Notes: generated by a model from the letters alone, not told the origin. DNA of 64,000 nt from Bacillota bacterium (GCA_021845645.1 JAJZVM010000012.1:1-64000); one strand, 5' to 3'. Shown: positions 22,041-30,753, counted from the first letter of the stretch. A program made the numbers and translations.

Positions 22041-24173
22041 CTATACCGTGCGACGCAGGAATTCGAGGGTCCGCTCCCAGACGAAGCGCCGCTGCGCGAA
22101 GCCGCGCACCATGTGGCGGGATTCGGGCAGGGCGGTGATTTCAAACGACTTGCCGAGTTCGATCAAGCGCGCAAGCAGCTGGGCAGTGTGGCGGAAGTGG
22201 ACGTTTTCGTCCACCATGCCGTGCACGATCAAGAGGTCGCCTTGGAGTCCCTCGACATGACGAAGGACACTTGCCTCATCGTAGCCCTTGTGGTTGTCTT
22301 CGTCGGTGCCCATGTAACGCTCTGTGTAGGCGGTGTCGTACCAGCGGAAGTCGGTCACCGGCGCACCGGCCACGCCCGCCTTGAATACCTCGGGTGCCTT
22401 CATGAGAGCGGTGAGCGTCATGTATCCGCCGTAGCTCCAGCCGAAGATGCCGACGCGCTCGGGATCGACTAAGCCCCGATCGACCAGGGCCCTCACGCCG
22501 ACGACCTGGTCCTCGAGCTCCACCGTGCCGAAGGAGCGGTTGAGCGGCGACTCGAACGCGAGGCCGCGGCCCGAGCTGCCACGCCCGTCCAACTTGAGAA
22601 CCATGTAGCCGCGCTGTGCGAGGTACTGCGCCCGCAGATCGGTCGTGAGGTCCCATGCCTTCACAACCATCTGGGCGTGGGCACCGCCGTAGACCGAGAC
22701 GATGAGCGGCAGCGGACCCTCCACTCCCTGTGGCCGGTAGATCGCCGCGTGCAGGACGAGGCCATCCGGGCGCAGGATGTCGACGTACTCCGGCGGCTGC
22801 AGCCCCAGAGCATCGGCGTCGAGTCCCGAAAACTCGTGCAGCACACGGACCTCATCGCCCGCCATGTCGTGCAGCGTGGTGCGCGTTGGGTGCGTGGGCG
22901 CGCTCACCTGCAGCACGTAGCGACGATGATCGGGCGCGAAGACGGCGAAGTTGAGTCCCTCCTCCGTCGTGAGGGTCCTGCCCACCCTGCCGTCGAGCCC
23001 GCCGGCGTAGACGTGGCGCACGGTGGGGTCCTCCGCACTGCCGAGATAGTGAAAGGTGCCGCTCTCGCGATCGAAGTCGAGGAGATCGTAGACGAGGTGG
23101 CCCTCAGGCGTGACAGCCCTGACCTCGCCCTGAGCCGCCTGCAGGTAGAGTCGAGGGTAGCCCTCGCGCTCGCTGCGGAACACGATCGATCCGTCATCGA
23201 GGAAGCGCGTCGCATCGTTCACGTTGAACCAGGGCAGGCTCTCCTCCTGCCATACGACTTCCCCCGTGGCATCGCCCGGGCGGTAGAGCCGCCAATGGGC
23301 CCGACGCTGCTCGCGATCGGAGAAGAGAGCCATCAGCCCACGGGGCGTCCACTCGACCCGCAGGATGTATTCGCCGCTGGTCTCGAGCCACGCGATCTCC
23401 CCGCCCGCAGCGGGAACGATGCCAAGCGCCACCCGGGCGTTCGCCTGCCCCACGAAGGGGTAGCGATGCTGCTCGAGCCAGACCTCACCGGAACCCTGGT
23501 GCGTGATCGTGTAGAGAGGAATGTGACGCTCGTCAACACGGCAGAGCGCGATTTGGTCTCCTTCGGGCGAGATCCAGAAGCCCTCGCCGCGATCGAGCTC
23601 CTCCTGTGCGGCGTATTCCGCAAGGCCGAACGTGAGGCCGGGCTCTGCCTCGAGCGTGAGCGGCGTCACCGCACGGCTCCGCAGATCGAGCACCTTCAAG
23701 TTGCCGGCCTCGACATAGGCCACCCTGCTACCGTCGGGGAAGAGCTTGGGCGCCTCGGCGCCTGCAAGCTCCGGCACCGCCTCGAGCTGCCCCCGCACCG
23801 TGCCGGCCAGCACCTCGTCACCCCGACGCACGAGCAGCATCCCGTCGGTCACATCGAAATACGTCACGCCAACGTAGGCTTGGCGAAGGCGCTCACGCCT
23901 GAGCTGTTCCGCAAGGGAAGCAGGCTGGGACTCGTTCTCGGCTGCAGCGACGATCCGCGCCACACCTGATCCGACGTCGTAGAGCCAAAGGTCCTGGGCA
24001 AGCTCTCCCTGGCGCGGCTGCACATAGAGGATGCCGTTCCCGTCCGGCAGAAAGCGGAGTGAACCTGGGTGTCCCCAACCGGGGGCTGGCAACCGTGCGA
24101 TATCGTCCAAGGTTACAGGGTCAAAGCGCCTTTCCAAGGGCAGGGAGGCCTCCTTTGCGTGTACCTGAGGCAC
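22041..24173 (-). CDS. S9 family peptidase, dipeptidyl-peptidase IV-like
   Basis: The 710-residue protein has an N-terminal beta-propeller and a C-terminal alpha/beta hydrolase domain. The catalytic triad is visible: Ser580 in GWSYGG, Asp655 in GMVDENVH, and His687 in PESRHMV. The propeller holds YAAQEELDR with Glu191-Glu192, the pair that binds the substrate amino terminus in DPP IV enzymes. It should therefore remove N-terminal dipeptides rather than act as an oligopeptidase. No signal peptide is seen, so it is probably cytoplasmic. It stands alone between the tRNA and the homoserine dehydrogenase gene. Confidence 0.9.
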   Translation of the reverse strand: MPQVHAKEASLPLERRFDPVTLDDIARLPAPGWGHPGSLRFLPDGNGILYVQPRQGELAQDLWLYDVGSGVARIVAAAENESQPASLAEQLRRERLRQAYVGVTYFDVTDGMLLVRRGDEVLAGTVRGQLEAVPELAGAEAPKLFPDGSRVAYVEAGNLKVLDLRSRAVTPLTLEAEPGLTFGLAEYAAQEELDRGEGFWISPEGDQIALCRVDERHIPLYTITHQGSGEVWLEQHRYPFVGQANARVALGIVPAAGGEIAWLETSGEYILRVEWTPRGLMALFSDREQRRAHWRLYRPGDATGEVVWQEESLPWFNVNDATRFLDDGSIVFRSEREGYPRLYLQAAQGEVRAVTPEGHLVYDLLDFDRESGTFHYLGSAEDPTVRHVYAGGLDGRVGRTLTTEEGLNFAVFAPDHRRYVLQVSAPTHPTRTTLHDMAGDEVRVLHEFSGLDADALGLQPPEYVDILRPDGLVLHAAIYRPQGVEGPLPLIVSVYGGAHAQMVVKAWDLTTDLRAQYLAQRGYMVLKLDGRGSSGRGLAFESPLNRSFGTVELEDQVVGVRALVDRGLVDPERVGIFGWSYGGYMTLTALMKAPEVFKAGVAGAPVTDFRWYDTAYTERYMGTDEDNHKGYDEASVLRHVEGLQGDLLIVHGMVDENVHFRHTAQLLARLIELGKSFEITALPESRHMVRGFAQRRFVWERTLEFLRRTV

Positions 24174-24333
24174 TTCGCGGATCCACGATGAATCCCTGTC
24201 CTGCTGGCGTCCTACACGTTCTTGAGGGTCGAGAGGTCAGAAGCTTGCGGAGGATCGGATAGACCCTCAGGTCATTCGCCCTGCAAACGAAAATGGATAG
24301 CCTGGTTGATCTGTGGACTCCTGGCTGGGGGCG

Positions 24334-25620
24334 TTACGGCAGGAGCGACTCCATCTCCGCAAGAATCAGGCTCTCCTCGGCCAGCACGGAAGGACAGCCC
24401 CGGAGGGAGAGTCGTGCGTCCTCAAGCTGCGCGCGGCGCGTCGGGCCAGTGACTACGGAGATCACCGAGATGCCCGCTTCCCGCACCGGTTGCCTCACCG
24501 AGCGTAGCGTGACCCCCGCGCCCGCGAAAGCCTGGGCCACAAGGGCAAGGGCACCGGGCTCATCGTGCAGGCGCAACCGCATGTAGTAGCAGTGGGCGTG
24601 CTGTCCGAGTGGCACGAGAGGCGCCGGCTCACGCGGCAGGGCGACACTTCGCCCACCGACGCGGCGCGAGCGCGCGGCATCGATGATGTCGCCGATCACG
24701 GCCGAGCTCGTAGCGGGTCCTCCCGCTCCGGGTCCCTGGAAGATGAGCTCGCCGATCGGCTCCCCGCGCACGTAGATCGCGTTCTGCGCCCCCTGCACGT
24801 CAGCCAGTGGATGGCCGAGCGGAATGAGCGTCGGCGAGACGCCTAGCGTCAGGCCATCTGGCGTCGCCTCCGCCCGGGCGACCAGTTTGATCACACCTCC
24901 GAGACTCTTCGCCTCCGCTATATCGACCTCGGTGATACCGCGGATGCCTTCCTTCGGTACCGCGTCGACATCGACCCAGCCGCCGAACGCCAGCGACGCA
25001 AGGATCGAAATCTTGCGCACCGCGTCGAGGGCGTCGAGATCGTCGCTGGGATCGGCTTCTGCGTAGCCCAGGCGCTTCGCCTCGGCGAGCGCCTCCACAA
25101 AGCTGCCGCCTTCGCGCTGCATGCGGCTCAGGACGAAGTTCGTGGTCCCGTTGACGATGCCGTAGATGGCCTGCAGGCGGTTGCCGGCGAGCGACTCCTG
25201 CAGCGAGCGGATGATCGGGATGCCGCCTGCTACGGCGGCTTCGAAGAGGAGGTCCGCGGCAGGCTGGGCCGCCAGCGAGAGGGCCGGGCCGGATCGCGCG
25301 ATGACCTCTTTGTTGGCTGTCACCACCGACTTCCCCGCTTTGAGCGCCGCCTCGATGATGCTGCGGGCCGGCTCGTATCCGCCCATCAATTCGACGACGA
25401 TCTCGATCTCGGGATCTTTGAGGATCTCCTCAACCGCGAACGTGATGCGGCCCCGCACACTTTCCGGCCTTTCGCTTCCCTGATCGCGCACGAGGATGCG
25501 CGACACGACGAGTTCCTCGCCCAGCCGTGCGGAAAAGAGCTCGCGTTCGCTCTCCAGCGCGTCTACGACGTAGCGCCCTACCGTTCCGAGACCGAGCACC
25601 GCAATGCGCATCAAACTCAC
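24334..25620 (-). CDS. hom: Homoserine dehydrogenase
   Basis: The 428-residue enzyme reduces aspartate semialdehyde to homoserine for threonine and methionine synthesis. The NAD(P)-binding motif GLGTVG is at 10-15. Catalytic-domain hallmarks are VTANKEVIA, GIPIIRSL, GIVNGTTNFVL and EADPSDDLDALDA. The C-terminus carries an ACT domain (YYMRLRLHDEPGALALV), the usual site of threonine feedback. Length matches the Bacillus-type Hom. No thrC or thrB follows; the downstream neighbour is the peptidase. Confidence 0.96.
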   Translation of the reverse strand: MSLMRIAVLGLGTVGRYVVDALESERELFSARLGEELVVSRILVRDQGSERPESVRGRITFAVEEILKDPEIEIVVELMGGYEPARSIIEAALKAGKSVVTANKEVIARSGPALSLAAQPAADLLFEAAVAGGIPIIRSLQESLAGNRLQAIYGIVNGTTNFVLSRMQREGGSFVEALAEAKRLGYAEADPSDDLDALDAVRKISILASLAFGGWVDVDAVPKEGIRGITEVDIAEAKSLGGVIKLVARAEATPDGLTLGVSPTLIPLGHPLADVQGAQNAIYVRGEPIGELIFQGPGAGGPATSSAVIGDIIDAARSRRVGGRSVALPREPAPLVPLGQHAHCYYMRLRLHDEPGALALVAQAFAGAGVTLRSVRQPVREAGISVISVVTGPTRRAQLEDARLSLRGCPSVLAEESLILAEMESLLP

Positions 25621-25722
25621 CGCCTCGCATTCTCCCGGCTATTGTAGCGGATGCAGTCCTGGCCAGGTAGCCAAGCCCCGAGCGGTCCAGAATGCTACCA
25701 TGGCAATGGAGGTGTTGGCCTC

Positions 25723-26685
25723 TTGGCACGACTCATTCGCGAGGCGGACGTGGATGCGCTCCTGACGATGGACGACGCGATTGCCGCTGTGCGCGAGCTC
25801 AGCCTTGCGCAGGGTGACCTCGGACTCGTGGAGGAGCCGCGACGGCGCCTGCGCACGTCGCGTGCGGTTCTTTCGGACCTCTTCGCCGAGCATCCGACCC
25901 TCGGTCTGATCGGTGGCAAGGTCTACGTGGTGTCAAAAGAAGGCGGCGTGCGCTTCCTGGTGCAGATCTTCTCCGAGAAGGACGGCCGTCTACTCGGCCT
26001 GATCGAAGGCAACCGGCTCGGTCAGCTGCGCACCGGAGCCGCCTCGGCCGTCGCGACGGATGTGCTTTCCAATCCTGGAGCGAGCCGACTCGGGGTGATC
26101 GGCGCAGGCTACCAGGCCGAGACCCAGATCGAAGGCATCGCCAAGGTGCGCCACCTCGAAGAGGTCCTCGTCTACGCGCGCCATCGCGATCGCCTCGAGG
26201 CATTCTGTCGCCGCATGAGCGATCTCACAGGCGTTCCGGTGCATCCAGCCGCAAGCGTCGACGATGCGGTGGCTGGCCAGGATATCCTCGTCACGGCGAC
26301 GTCGGCCAGGGAGCCCGTGCTGTTCGGCCATCAGCTTGAACCTGGGCAGCACATCAACGCCACAGGGTCGAACCGCCTGCACGAACGTGAACTCGATGGT
26401 CCGGCCGTGCTCCGCGCCGCCGTGGTGGTGGTGGACTCGAGATCCACCGCGAAGGCCGAGGCCGGCGATCTCACACCGCTCACCGCTCGAGGCGAGATCG
26501 ATCCCGAGGAACTGCCCAATCTAGGCGAAGTGGTGGCAGGCAAGCGGCCGGGCAGGCGCCATCCAGATGAAGTGACGCTGTTCCTCTCGCAGGGCATTGC
26601 CGCATGGGATCTCGCCGTCGGTGCAGTGGTCCTCAAGAGAGCCGAGGCCGCGGGCGTCGGCCTGGAGGTGGACCTGCTCTCGTGA
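25723..26685 (+). CDS. Ornithine cyclodeaminase/mu-crystallin family dehydrogenase
   Basis: From a TTG at 25723 (GGAGGTG 8 bases upstream) the protein has about 320 residues. It shows the family substrate region (LTMDDAIAAVRELSLAQG), GNRLGQLRTGAASAVATD, the Rossmann motif GVIGAGYQAETQ, and NATGSNRLHERELDG. Members include ornithine cyclodeaminase, alanine dehydrogenase of the archaeal type and ketimine reductases; the substrate cannot be told from sequence. The ATG at 25651 in the same frame lacks a ribosome binding site. The stop overlaps the start of the hydrolase gene, so the two are coupled. Confidence 0.88.
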   Translation: MARLIREADVDALLTMDDAIAAVRELSLAQGDLGLVEEPRRRLRTSRAVLSDLFAEHPTLGLIGGKVYVVSKEGGVRFLVQIFSEKDGRLLGLIEGNRLGQLRTGAASAVATDVLSNPGASRLGVIGAGYQAETQIEGIAKVRHLEEVLVYARHRDRLEAFCRRMSDLTGVPVHPAASVDDAVAGQDILVTATSAREPVLFGHQLEPGQHINATGSNRLHERELDGPAVLRAAVVVVDSRSTAKAEAGDLTPLTARGEIDPEELPNLGEVVAGKRPGRRHPDEVTLFLSQGIAAWDLAVGAVVLKRAEAAGVGLEVDLLS

Positions 26686-27503
26686 GCAGCCATCGCGCAA
26701 CGTCCCTGCCGGATGGCAGGAGCGCCAGTCTGCAGGAGTTCGGACACGCGGGCGAAGTCGTTCTGCTCCTGCCCGGCGCCGGCGCCGACCGAATGGCGCT
26801 CGGCCTGCAGGGCCGCGCGCTCCAGGCAGCCGGGTATCGCGCCCTGTCACTTGACTATCCAGGACTCGGGCTCGCCACCGGCAGCCTGCCACAGGATGTG
26901 AGCGATCTTGCTCGCTACGCCTTCGCCGCACTGGACAACCTGGGCGTCGAGCGCTGCCACATCCTCGGACAGTCCCTTGGCTCGGCGGTCGCCCAGGAGA
27001 TGGCACTCCTTGCGCCCACGCGCACCGCGTCGCTGATCCTGCTGGCGACGTGGGGCCGGCAGGACGACTTCCTCGAACTTCGCAGCCGCATCGTCAACCT
27101 GATCGTCCGCCAATCCCTGGCGGAGCGCCTCGCCCTCCTGCCTTACTTCATGGCCTCGCGGGACCTCATCGCGAGCCTGGGCAGCAGCGGTGACAGCGGC
27201 CTCGGCCTGCGCGGCAGCAGGGCAGTCAGCGATGAGACCATGGCACACTATCTCTCGCTGGCCCGGGACAGGGATCGCCTGCCGCGCCTCGCCCAGTTGA
27301 ACCTGCCCTGCCTCGTTCTGGCCGGCGAGCGGGATCTGATGACGCCGTGGGAGTACGCCAAGGAAGTGGCGGATGCCATCGTCGGCGCACGCTTCCATCT
27401 GCTATCGGGGCCACGCTCGTCGCATCTCTTCCACTACGAGCTGGGCGATGCGACGAACCAAGAGATCCTGAAGTTTCTCAGGAGCGTGGCGCCAACGCTC
27501 TGA
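26682..27503 (+). CDS. Alpha/beta hydrolase
   Basis: The 273-residue protein starts at a GTG inside the stop of the upstream gene (GTGA). The fold is clear: oxyanion region LLLPGAGADRM, nucleophile elbow GQSLGS with Ser98, acid Asp218 in GERDLMTP, and His248 in SSHLFHYE. The substrate is unknown; coupling to the cyclodeaminase-like enzyme suggests a joint catabolic step. No signal peptide is present. Confidence 0.82.
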   Translation: MSSHRATSLPDGRSASLQEFGHAGEVVLLLPGAGADRMALGLQGRALQAAGYRALSLDYPGLGLATGSLPQDVSDLARYAFAALDNLGVERCHILGQSLGSAVAQEMALLAPTRTASLILLATWGRQDDFLELRSRIVNLIVRQSLAERLALLPYFMASRDLIASLGSSGDSGLGLRGSRAVSDETMAHYLSLARDRDRLPRLAQLNLPCLVLAGERDLMTPWEYAKEVADAIVGARFHLLSGPRSSHLFHYELGDATNQEILKFLRSVAPTL

Positions 27504-27517
27504 AAGGAGGCATCCGG

Positions 27518-27760
27518 TTGGCATCGCTGTCAGAACTGCCGGAAAGGGAACGCCGCGTCGTTCTGAGACTCGTCTACTGGTCCTGGTTCGCACTGTTCCT
27601 CGGAGCCCTCGGCATCATCCTCTGGCTGCGTCACGCCTTGCCGATCGGCGTCCTGCCCATCGCCTTCGTCCTCGTGCTTGCCTTCGTCGCGCAGGAGATC
27701 TGGCAGGCCATCTATACCCGCCAGGTTCTGCGGCGCCTGAAAGAGCACCGAGAGCCCTAA
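27518..27760 (+). CDS. Small two-helix membrane protein
   Basis: The 80-residue protein starts at a TTG at 27518, 8 bases after a strong AAAGGAGG. Two transmembrane helices (about 17-38 and 43-60) are followed by a basic tail (RQVLRRLKEHREP). It is the third gene of the plus-strand group and is followed at once by a terminator. No family is recognised. Confidence 0.6.
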   Translation: MASLSELPERERRVVLRLVYWSWFALFLGALGIILWLRHALPIGVLPIAFVLVLAFVAQEIWQAIYTRQVLRRLKEHREP

Positions 27761-27764
27761 AAAA

Positions 27765-27791
27765 CCGCCCTCTGCCTCAGGCAGGGGGCGG
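27765..27791. terminator. Bidirectional intrinsic terminator
   Basis: A 13-bp stem (CCGCCCTCTGCCT pairing with AGGCAGGGGGCGG, one wobble) lies between convergent genes. The minus strand continues into TTTTTT, and so the site serves best for the minus-strand dehydrogenase gene. Confidence 0.8.
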
Positions 27792-27797
27792 TGTCGT

Positions 27798-28895
27798 TCA
27801 TGCGCTTGTGGACCGGCGCAGGCTGCGTTCCGCCTCGTCGCGGATGGCGTCGATCTCCTCGTCGGGAATCGCCTTCTCGAAGCGGCGGAACCCAGCCACC
27901 GAGAACCCGTTGCGCTTCGCCATCTCCCTGATCTCCCGCACCCGCTCCGGCCTGATGTCGAGGCCGAGCGTGTAGGGCTCATAGCGGCGCTCGAGCGTCA
28001 GAATCATCGTCTCCGCGATGCAGGCTTCGGCATAACCCGGCGGAAAGCCGAAGTCGAAATGGAAATCAACCTGACCAGGCACCGCGATGACGCCACCGTC
28101 GATCACCAGCACGTCGCGACGGCGCTCGTAGACCTTCTCGGAAACGTTGCGCGGCCGCGCCACGTCGCAGACGACCGATCCCGGCCGAAGATCTTCCGGT
28201 TCCAGCAGCACACCCGTCGCGGAGGAAACGGTGAGAACGACATCCGCCGTCTTGGCCGCAACGCGAGCATCCGTGCCTATGGTTACGTCGGTGTAGGTGC
28301 CCAGATCGTCGATGCTGTGCTTGATCGCCTGCAGCTTGTCGACCCGCCGCCCGATCAGGCTCAGGCGCCGCACCGATCCCGCCAGCGCCGCAGCCGCTGC
28401 ACGGCCGATCGCTCCCGTGGCTCCGACGACGCAGGCCTCGGCCTCAGCCGCCGGGATGCCCATGCGCTCCGCCGCGAGCAGTGCGCCGTCGACCGCCGAG
28501 GCGGTCGTATAGGAGTTGCCCGTCGTAACAGGGATAGAGAGGGCCTTCGCCACCGAGACGCCGCGGTCGCCCACGACCTTGGTGAATGCCCCCAGTCCGA
28601 CAATGCCGGCACCAAGCTCTTGCGCAAGACGTCCGGCGCGCACGAGACGCGGCAGGATCTCCTCGCGGAAAGACATCTTGACCATGAGGTGGGCCGATAC
28701 CGGTACGACGATGAACCAACCCTCGGCCTCTACGCCTGTGGGGGAGTGGACACCCGTGATGTGGGACGCCTTGAACGGTGGAATGTAGGTGAAGCCCTTC
28801 TCCACGATGGGCTCCGGCAGGAGCCTGAGCGCAGGATACTTGCGGGTGTAGTCTGCGAAGCGCAGTGGGTGGAGAACAAATGCGAAGCGCTCCAA
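27798..28895 (-). CDS. Acyl-ACP-reductase-like / predicted amino-acid dehydrogenase
   Basis: The 365-residue protein belongs to the group that includes cyanobacterial long-chain acyl-ACP reductase (COG5322). The N-terminal region has FAFVLHPLRFADYTRKYP, which is typical. The centre holds TTGNSYTTASAVDGALL and the nucleotide motif VVGATGAIGRAAAAAL (about 156-171). Near the end FGFPPGYAEACIAETMIL carries Cys292, at about the place of the acyl-binding cysteine proposed for the cyanobacterial enzyme. It may release fatty aldehydes, but the substrate in Bacillota is unproven. A 22-bp palindrome lies 18 bp upstream of the start. Confidence 0.75.
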   Translation of the reverse strand: MERFAFVLHPLRFADYTRKYPALRLLPEPIVEKGFTYIPPFKASHITGVHSPTGVEAEGWFIVVPVSAHLMVKMSFREEILPRLVRAGRLAQELGAGIVGLGAFTKVVGDRGVSVAKALSIPVTTGNSYTTASAVDGALLAAERMGIPAAEAEACVVGATGAIGRAAAAALAGSVRRLSLIGRRVDKLQAIKHSIDDLGTYTDVTIGTDARVAAKTADVVLTVSSATGVLLEPEDLRPGSVVCDVARPRNVSEKVYERRRDVLVIDGGVIAVPGQVDFHFDFGFPPGYAEACIAETMILTLERRYEPYTLGLDIRPERVREIREMAKRNGFSVAGFRRFEKAIPDEEIDAIRDEAERSLRRSTSA

Positions 28896-28913
28896 CGGTC
28901 TACCTCTCCCGTC

Positions 28914-28935
28914 ATGTGCACAAATCTGTGCACAT
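28914..28935. promoter_or_regulatory. 22-bp palindromic operator
   Basis: ATGTGCACA and TGTGCACAT are perfect arms around AATC; each contains the self-complementary TGTGCACA. The site ends 18 bp before the start codon of the acyl-ACP-reductase-like gene, so a bound repressor would block expression. The regulator is not known. Confidence 0.65.
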
Positions 28936-28972
28936 CGTAGCAGAAGGCGGGCCGATCTGCAAAGCGCTTCGT

Positions 28973-29305
28973 CTACAGTTGCAGGAGCCTGCCGGTCATG
29001 GGGTCGAGCAGCACCGCGCGGCCGTCGCCGAGCGCGGCGATGAGATGCTCTCCCTGGGCAGAAAGTCCCGTACAGATGCTGCCGGCCATGCGTGCGTCGA
29101 CGCGCCAGACCTCCGCCGACGTGTCGGTGACGCCAAAGACGTTGCGGTCCTGCAGCATGTAGGGGTCAGCATCGCAGCGCACGGCAACCACCTGGGCAAA
29201 CCCCACGACCTCGGCGATGCGGGTCGGGAAGGTCACGGTCCGCTCGGTGCCGGATGAGAGGGGAATGCGTATCGTGCGCTCCTCAAGGCGAACCCTGGTC
29301 AACAT
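28973..29305 (-). CDS. Hypothetical protein
   Basis: The ATG at 29305 (AGAAGG about 10 bases upstream) gives about 110 residues; an ATG at 29329 is possible but has no binding site. The sequence is beta-rich, with repeated strand-turn pieces (EVWRVDARMAG, EHLIAALGDGRAVLLD, MTGRLLQL). It resembles one or two blades of a propeller or a small beta-sandwich. No signal peptide is seen. Function is unknown. Confidence 0.55.
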   Translation of the reverse strand: MLTRVRLEERTIRIPLSSGTERTVTFPTRIAEVVGFAQVVAVRCDADPYMLQDRNVFGVTDTSAEVWRVDARMAGSICTGLSAQGEHLIAALGDGRAVLLDPMTGRLLQL

Positions 29306-29401
29306 GGGCCCCGGACCTTCTCTCGACATTGTCTGGCGTTTCGAGACTCAATTTGCCATCTAGTTATAATATCCGCAAGGCCCAAATTGCCTCCTGAGCA
29401 T

Positions 29402-29429
29402 AAAAAGGGCGCCCCGCGAGGGACGCCCC
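29402..29429 (-). terminator. Intrinsic terminator of the S1-domain gene cluster
   Basis: On the minus strand GGGCGTCCC and GGGGCGCCC pair (one wobble) around TCGC and are followed by TTTTTA. It lies 16 bp after the stop of the S1-domain gene. Confidence 0.85.
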
Positions 29430-29445
29430 ACCATTCCACCTACAA

Positions 29446-29895
29446 TCAGACCGAACCCTCGCCGCGTCCCCGGTGGCCACCGCGCCGCGAGTCGTGGTGG
29501 CGGCGCAGATCCGCCTGCTTGTCCTCGCTCTCCTTCATGAACCGAGCCAAGCGGTCCTCGAAGTTCTGCGGGCGCGCCGGTCCACGGCCATGACCACCGC
29601 CACCGCCACCGCCGCCGAATCCGCCGCTGCGCGGACGTACGGCCGACGCTCCGGGCTTCGCCTGGCGTATGGAAAGTGCGATCTTTTGGTTCCCGTCGTA
29701 GGAAAGAACCTTGACCTTGACTTGGTCCTGCTCCTTGACGAACTCCTTGATGTCGTTGACATAGGAATCCGCCACTTCGGAGATGTGAACGAGTCCTGTC
29801 TTGCCGCCCGGGAGCAACACAAATGCGCCGAAGCGCGTGATGCCTGTCACCACGCCCTCGACCACGGACCCGACGACGATCTCTTCCTCCGCCAA
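29446..29895 (-). CDS. yabR: S1-domain RNA-binding protein (YabR-like)
   Basis: The S1 domain covers the first about 75 residues: VVGSVVEGVVTGITRFGAF, then GGKTGLVHISEVADSYV and IKEFVKEQDQVKVKVLSYD. The C-terminal half is a glycine- and arginine-rich tail (poly-Gly at about 108-118) that probably adds RNA contacts. The TTG at 29895 gives the N-terminus expected from Bacillus YabR; a longer frame to 30081 has no family support upstream. Its place after divIC matches the Bacillus yab cluster. Proteins of this type bind ribosomes or mRNA. Confidence 0.85.
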   Translation of the reverse strand: MAEEEIVVGSVVEGVVTGITRFGAFVLLPGGKTGLVHISEVADSYVNDIKEFVKEQDQVKVKVLSYDGNQKIALSIRQAKPGASAVRPRSGGFGGGGGGGGHGRGPARPQNFEDRLARFMKESEDKQADLRRHHDSRRGGHRGRGEGSV

Positions 29896-30131
29896 AGTCT
29901 CCCCGCTTTCCAACTGGGCTGATGTGCCCAATACCTCTGATACGAAGTTTAGCGAGATTCTGCTCGTCCAGTCAAGCCGGGGATCTCCTCGCGTGAACGC
30001 AGGCCACCCGATCCCAGGCTGCCTTCGGCCACCTGGCCGCTGACATGGCGCCGCGGCCAAGAGCGGTACGACGCGGCGCACGCAGAGCGCGCGCCGGGTG
30101 AGCAGCGGTTTCCAACCGATGCAAAGGAAGA

Positions 30132-30521
30132 TCAGGGCTGAACCGTGATGATCACCGGCGCCCCGCTGGTAGGCGCATAGCGCAGGACCTGGCGCACAGC
30201 CTGGGCCTCCCCGGTCTGCGTCCTGAGCTGGCGCACCTCGGTCTTGAGCTGCGCAGCATGCCCCTTTGCGGCGTTGAGCTGTTGCAGCATCTGATGCTCC
30301 TGCGTCTGCACGTGCAGGAGTTGCAACTCGCCAATAGCTCCTGCGCCGACAAGATAGGCGATGGCCGCGGCAAACATCAGACGACCAAACCGCAGGCGCA
30401 AGCGGCGCCGCGCCTTGCGACGGGGTCGAGTCTGGCGCTCCTCCTTCTCGACCGGCACCCTGCGCTGTGGCGCTGGCGCGCGGAGGACCGCGAGGCCGAT
30501 CGCGTCAGCTGCCTTCGCCAA
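30132..30521 (-). CDS. divIC: Septum formation initiator DivIC/FtsL-like
   Basis: The 129-residue protein has a basic cytoplasmic N-terminus (RPRRKARRRLRLRF), one membrane helix (about 49-67) and an extracytoplasmic coiled coil (HVQTQEHQMLQQLNAAKG, LKTEVRQLRTQTG) ending in a short VLRYA segment. This is the DivIC/FtsB/FtsL form: divisome proteins acting with DivIB. It is next to the YabR-like gene as in Bacillus. It overlaps the upstream HTH gene by 17 bp. Confidence 0.8.
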   Translation of the reverse strand: MAKAADAIGLAVLRAPAPQRRVPVEKEERQTRPRRKARRRLRLRFGRLMFAAAIAYLVGAGAIGELQLLHVQTQEHQMLQQLNAAKGHAAQLKTEVRQLRTQTGEAQAVRQVLRYAPTSGAPVIITVQP

Positions 30522-30753
30522 TCTCCTCTTCCTCCTCCAAACCTTCGGTGTTCAAGGCGAGAGGGTCACCGTCGATGACGATGACGACCTGATAGCCCTT
30601 CGTCTTTGCGCGATGGAGCAGAGTGGCGACGCTGGACTCGCTCAAGGAGAGCTGATGCGCAATGGCATCCTGTCGTACCCCTGTCTCCTTCAGGGTTACG
30701 ACCTGCCGCTCCCGGAAGCTGAGACGCTCTGCCCCCCGGATTTCCAGGTGCAC
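30505..30753 (-). CDS. Small HTH protein (sigma-70 region 4/LuxR-like) of the divIC cluster
   Basis: From a GTG at 30753, 10 bases after a perfect AAGGAGG, the product has 82 residues. LSFRERQVVTLKETGVRQD, then AIAHQLSLSESSVATLLHRA, form a sigma-region-4/LuxR-type helix-turn-helix. The C-terminal part (GYQVVIVIDGDPLALN) is a beta strand plus an acidic tail (EEEEEIGEG). There is no receiver domain. It is inserted between yabQ and divIC, where Bacillus has no such gene, and may regulate sporulation or division genes. A GTG at 30780 in the same frame lies upstream of the binding site and is less likely. Confidence 0.7.
   Translation of the reverse strand: MHLEIRGAERLSFRERQVVTLKETGVRQDAIAHQLSLSESSVATLLHRAKTKGYQVVIVIDGDPLALNTEGLEEEEEIGEGS

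Noticed and set aside
22677..23969. Plus-strand open frame of 430 codons opposite the S9 peptidase gene
   Set aside because: Composition is that of an antisense shadow (rich in Arg, His, Gly) and the minus strand encodes a complete peptidase with its catalytic triad.
29896..30081. N-terminal extension of the S1-domain gene to the ATG at 30081
   Set aside because: The added residues have no counterpart in YabR proteins; the S1 domain begins just after the TTG at 29895.
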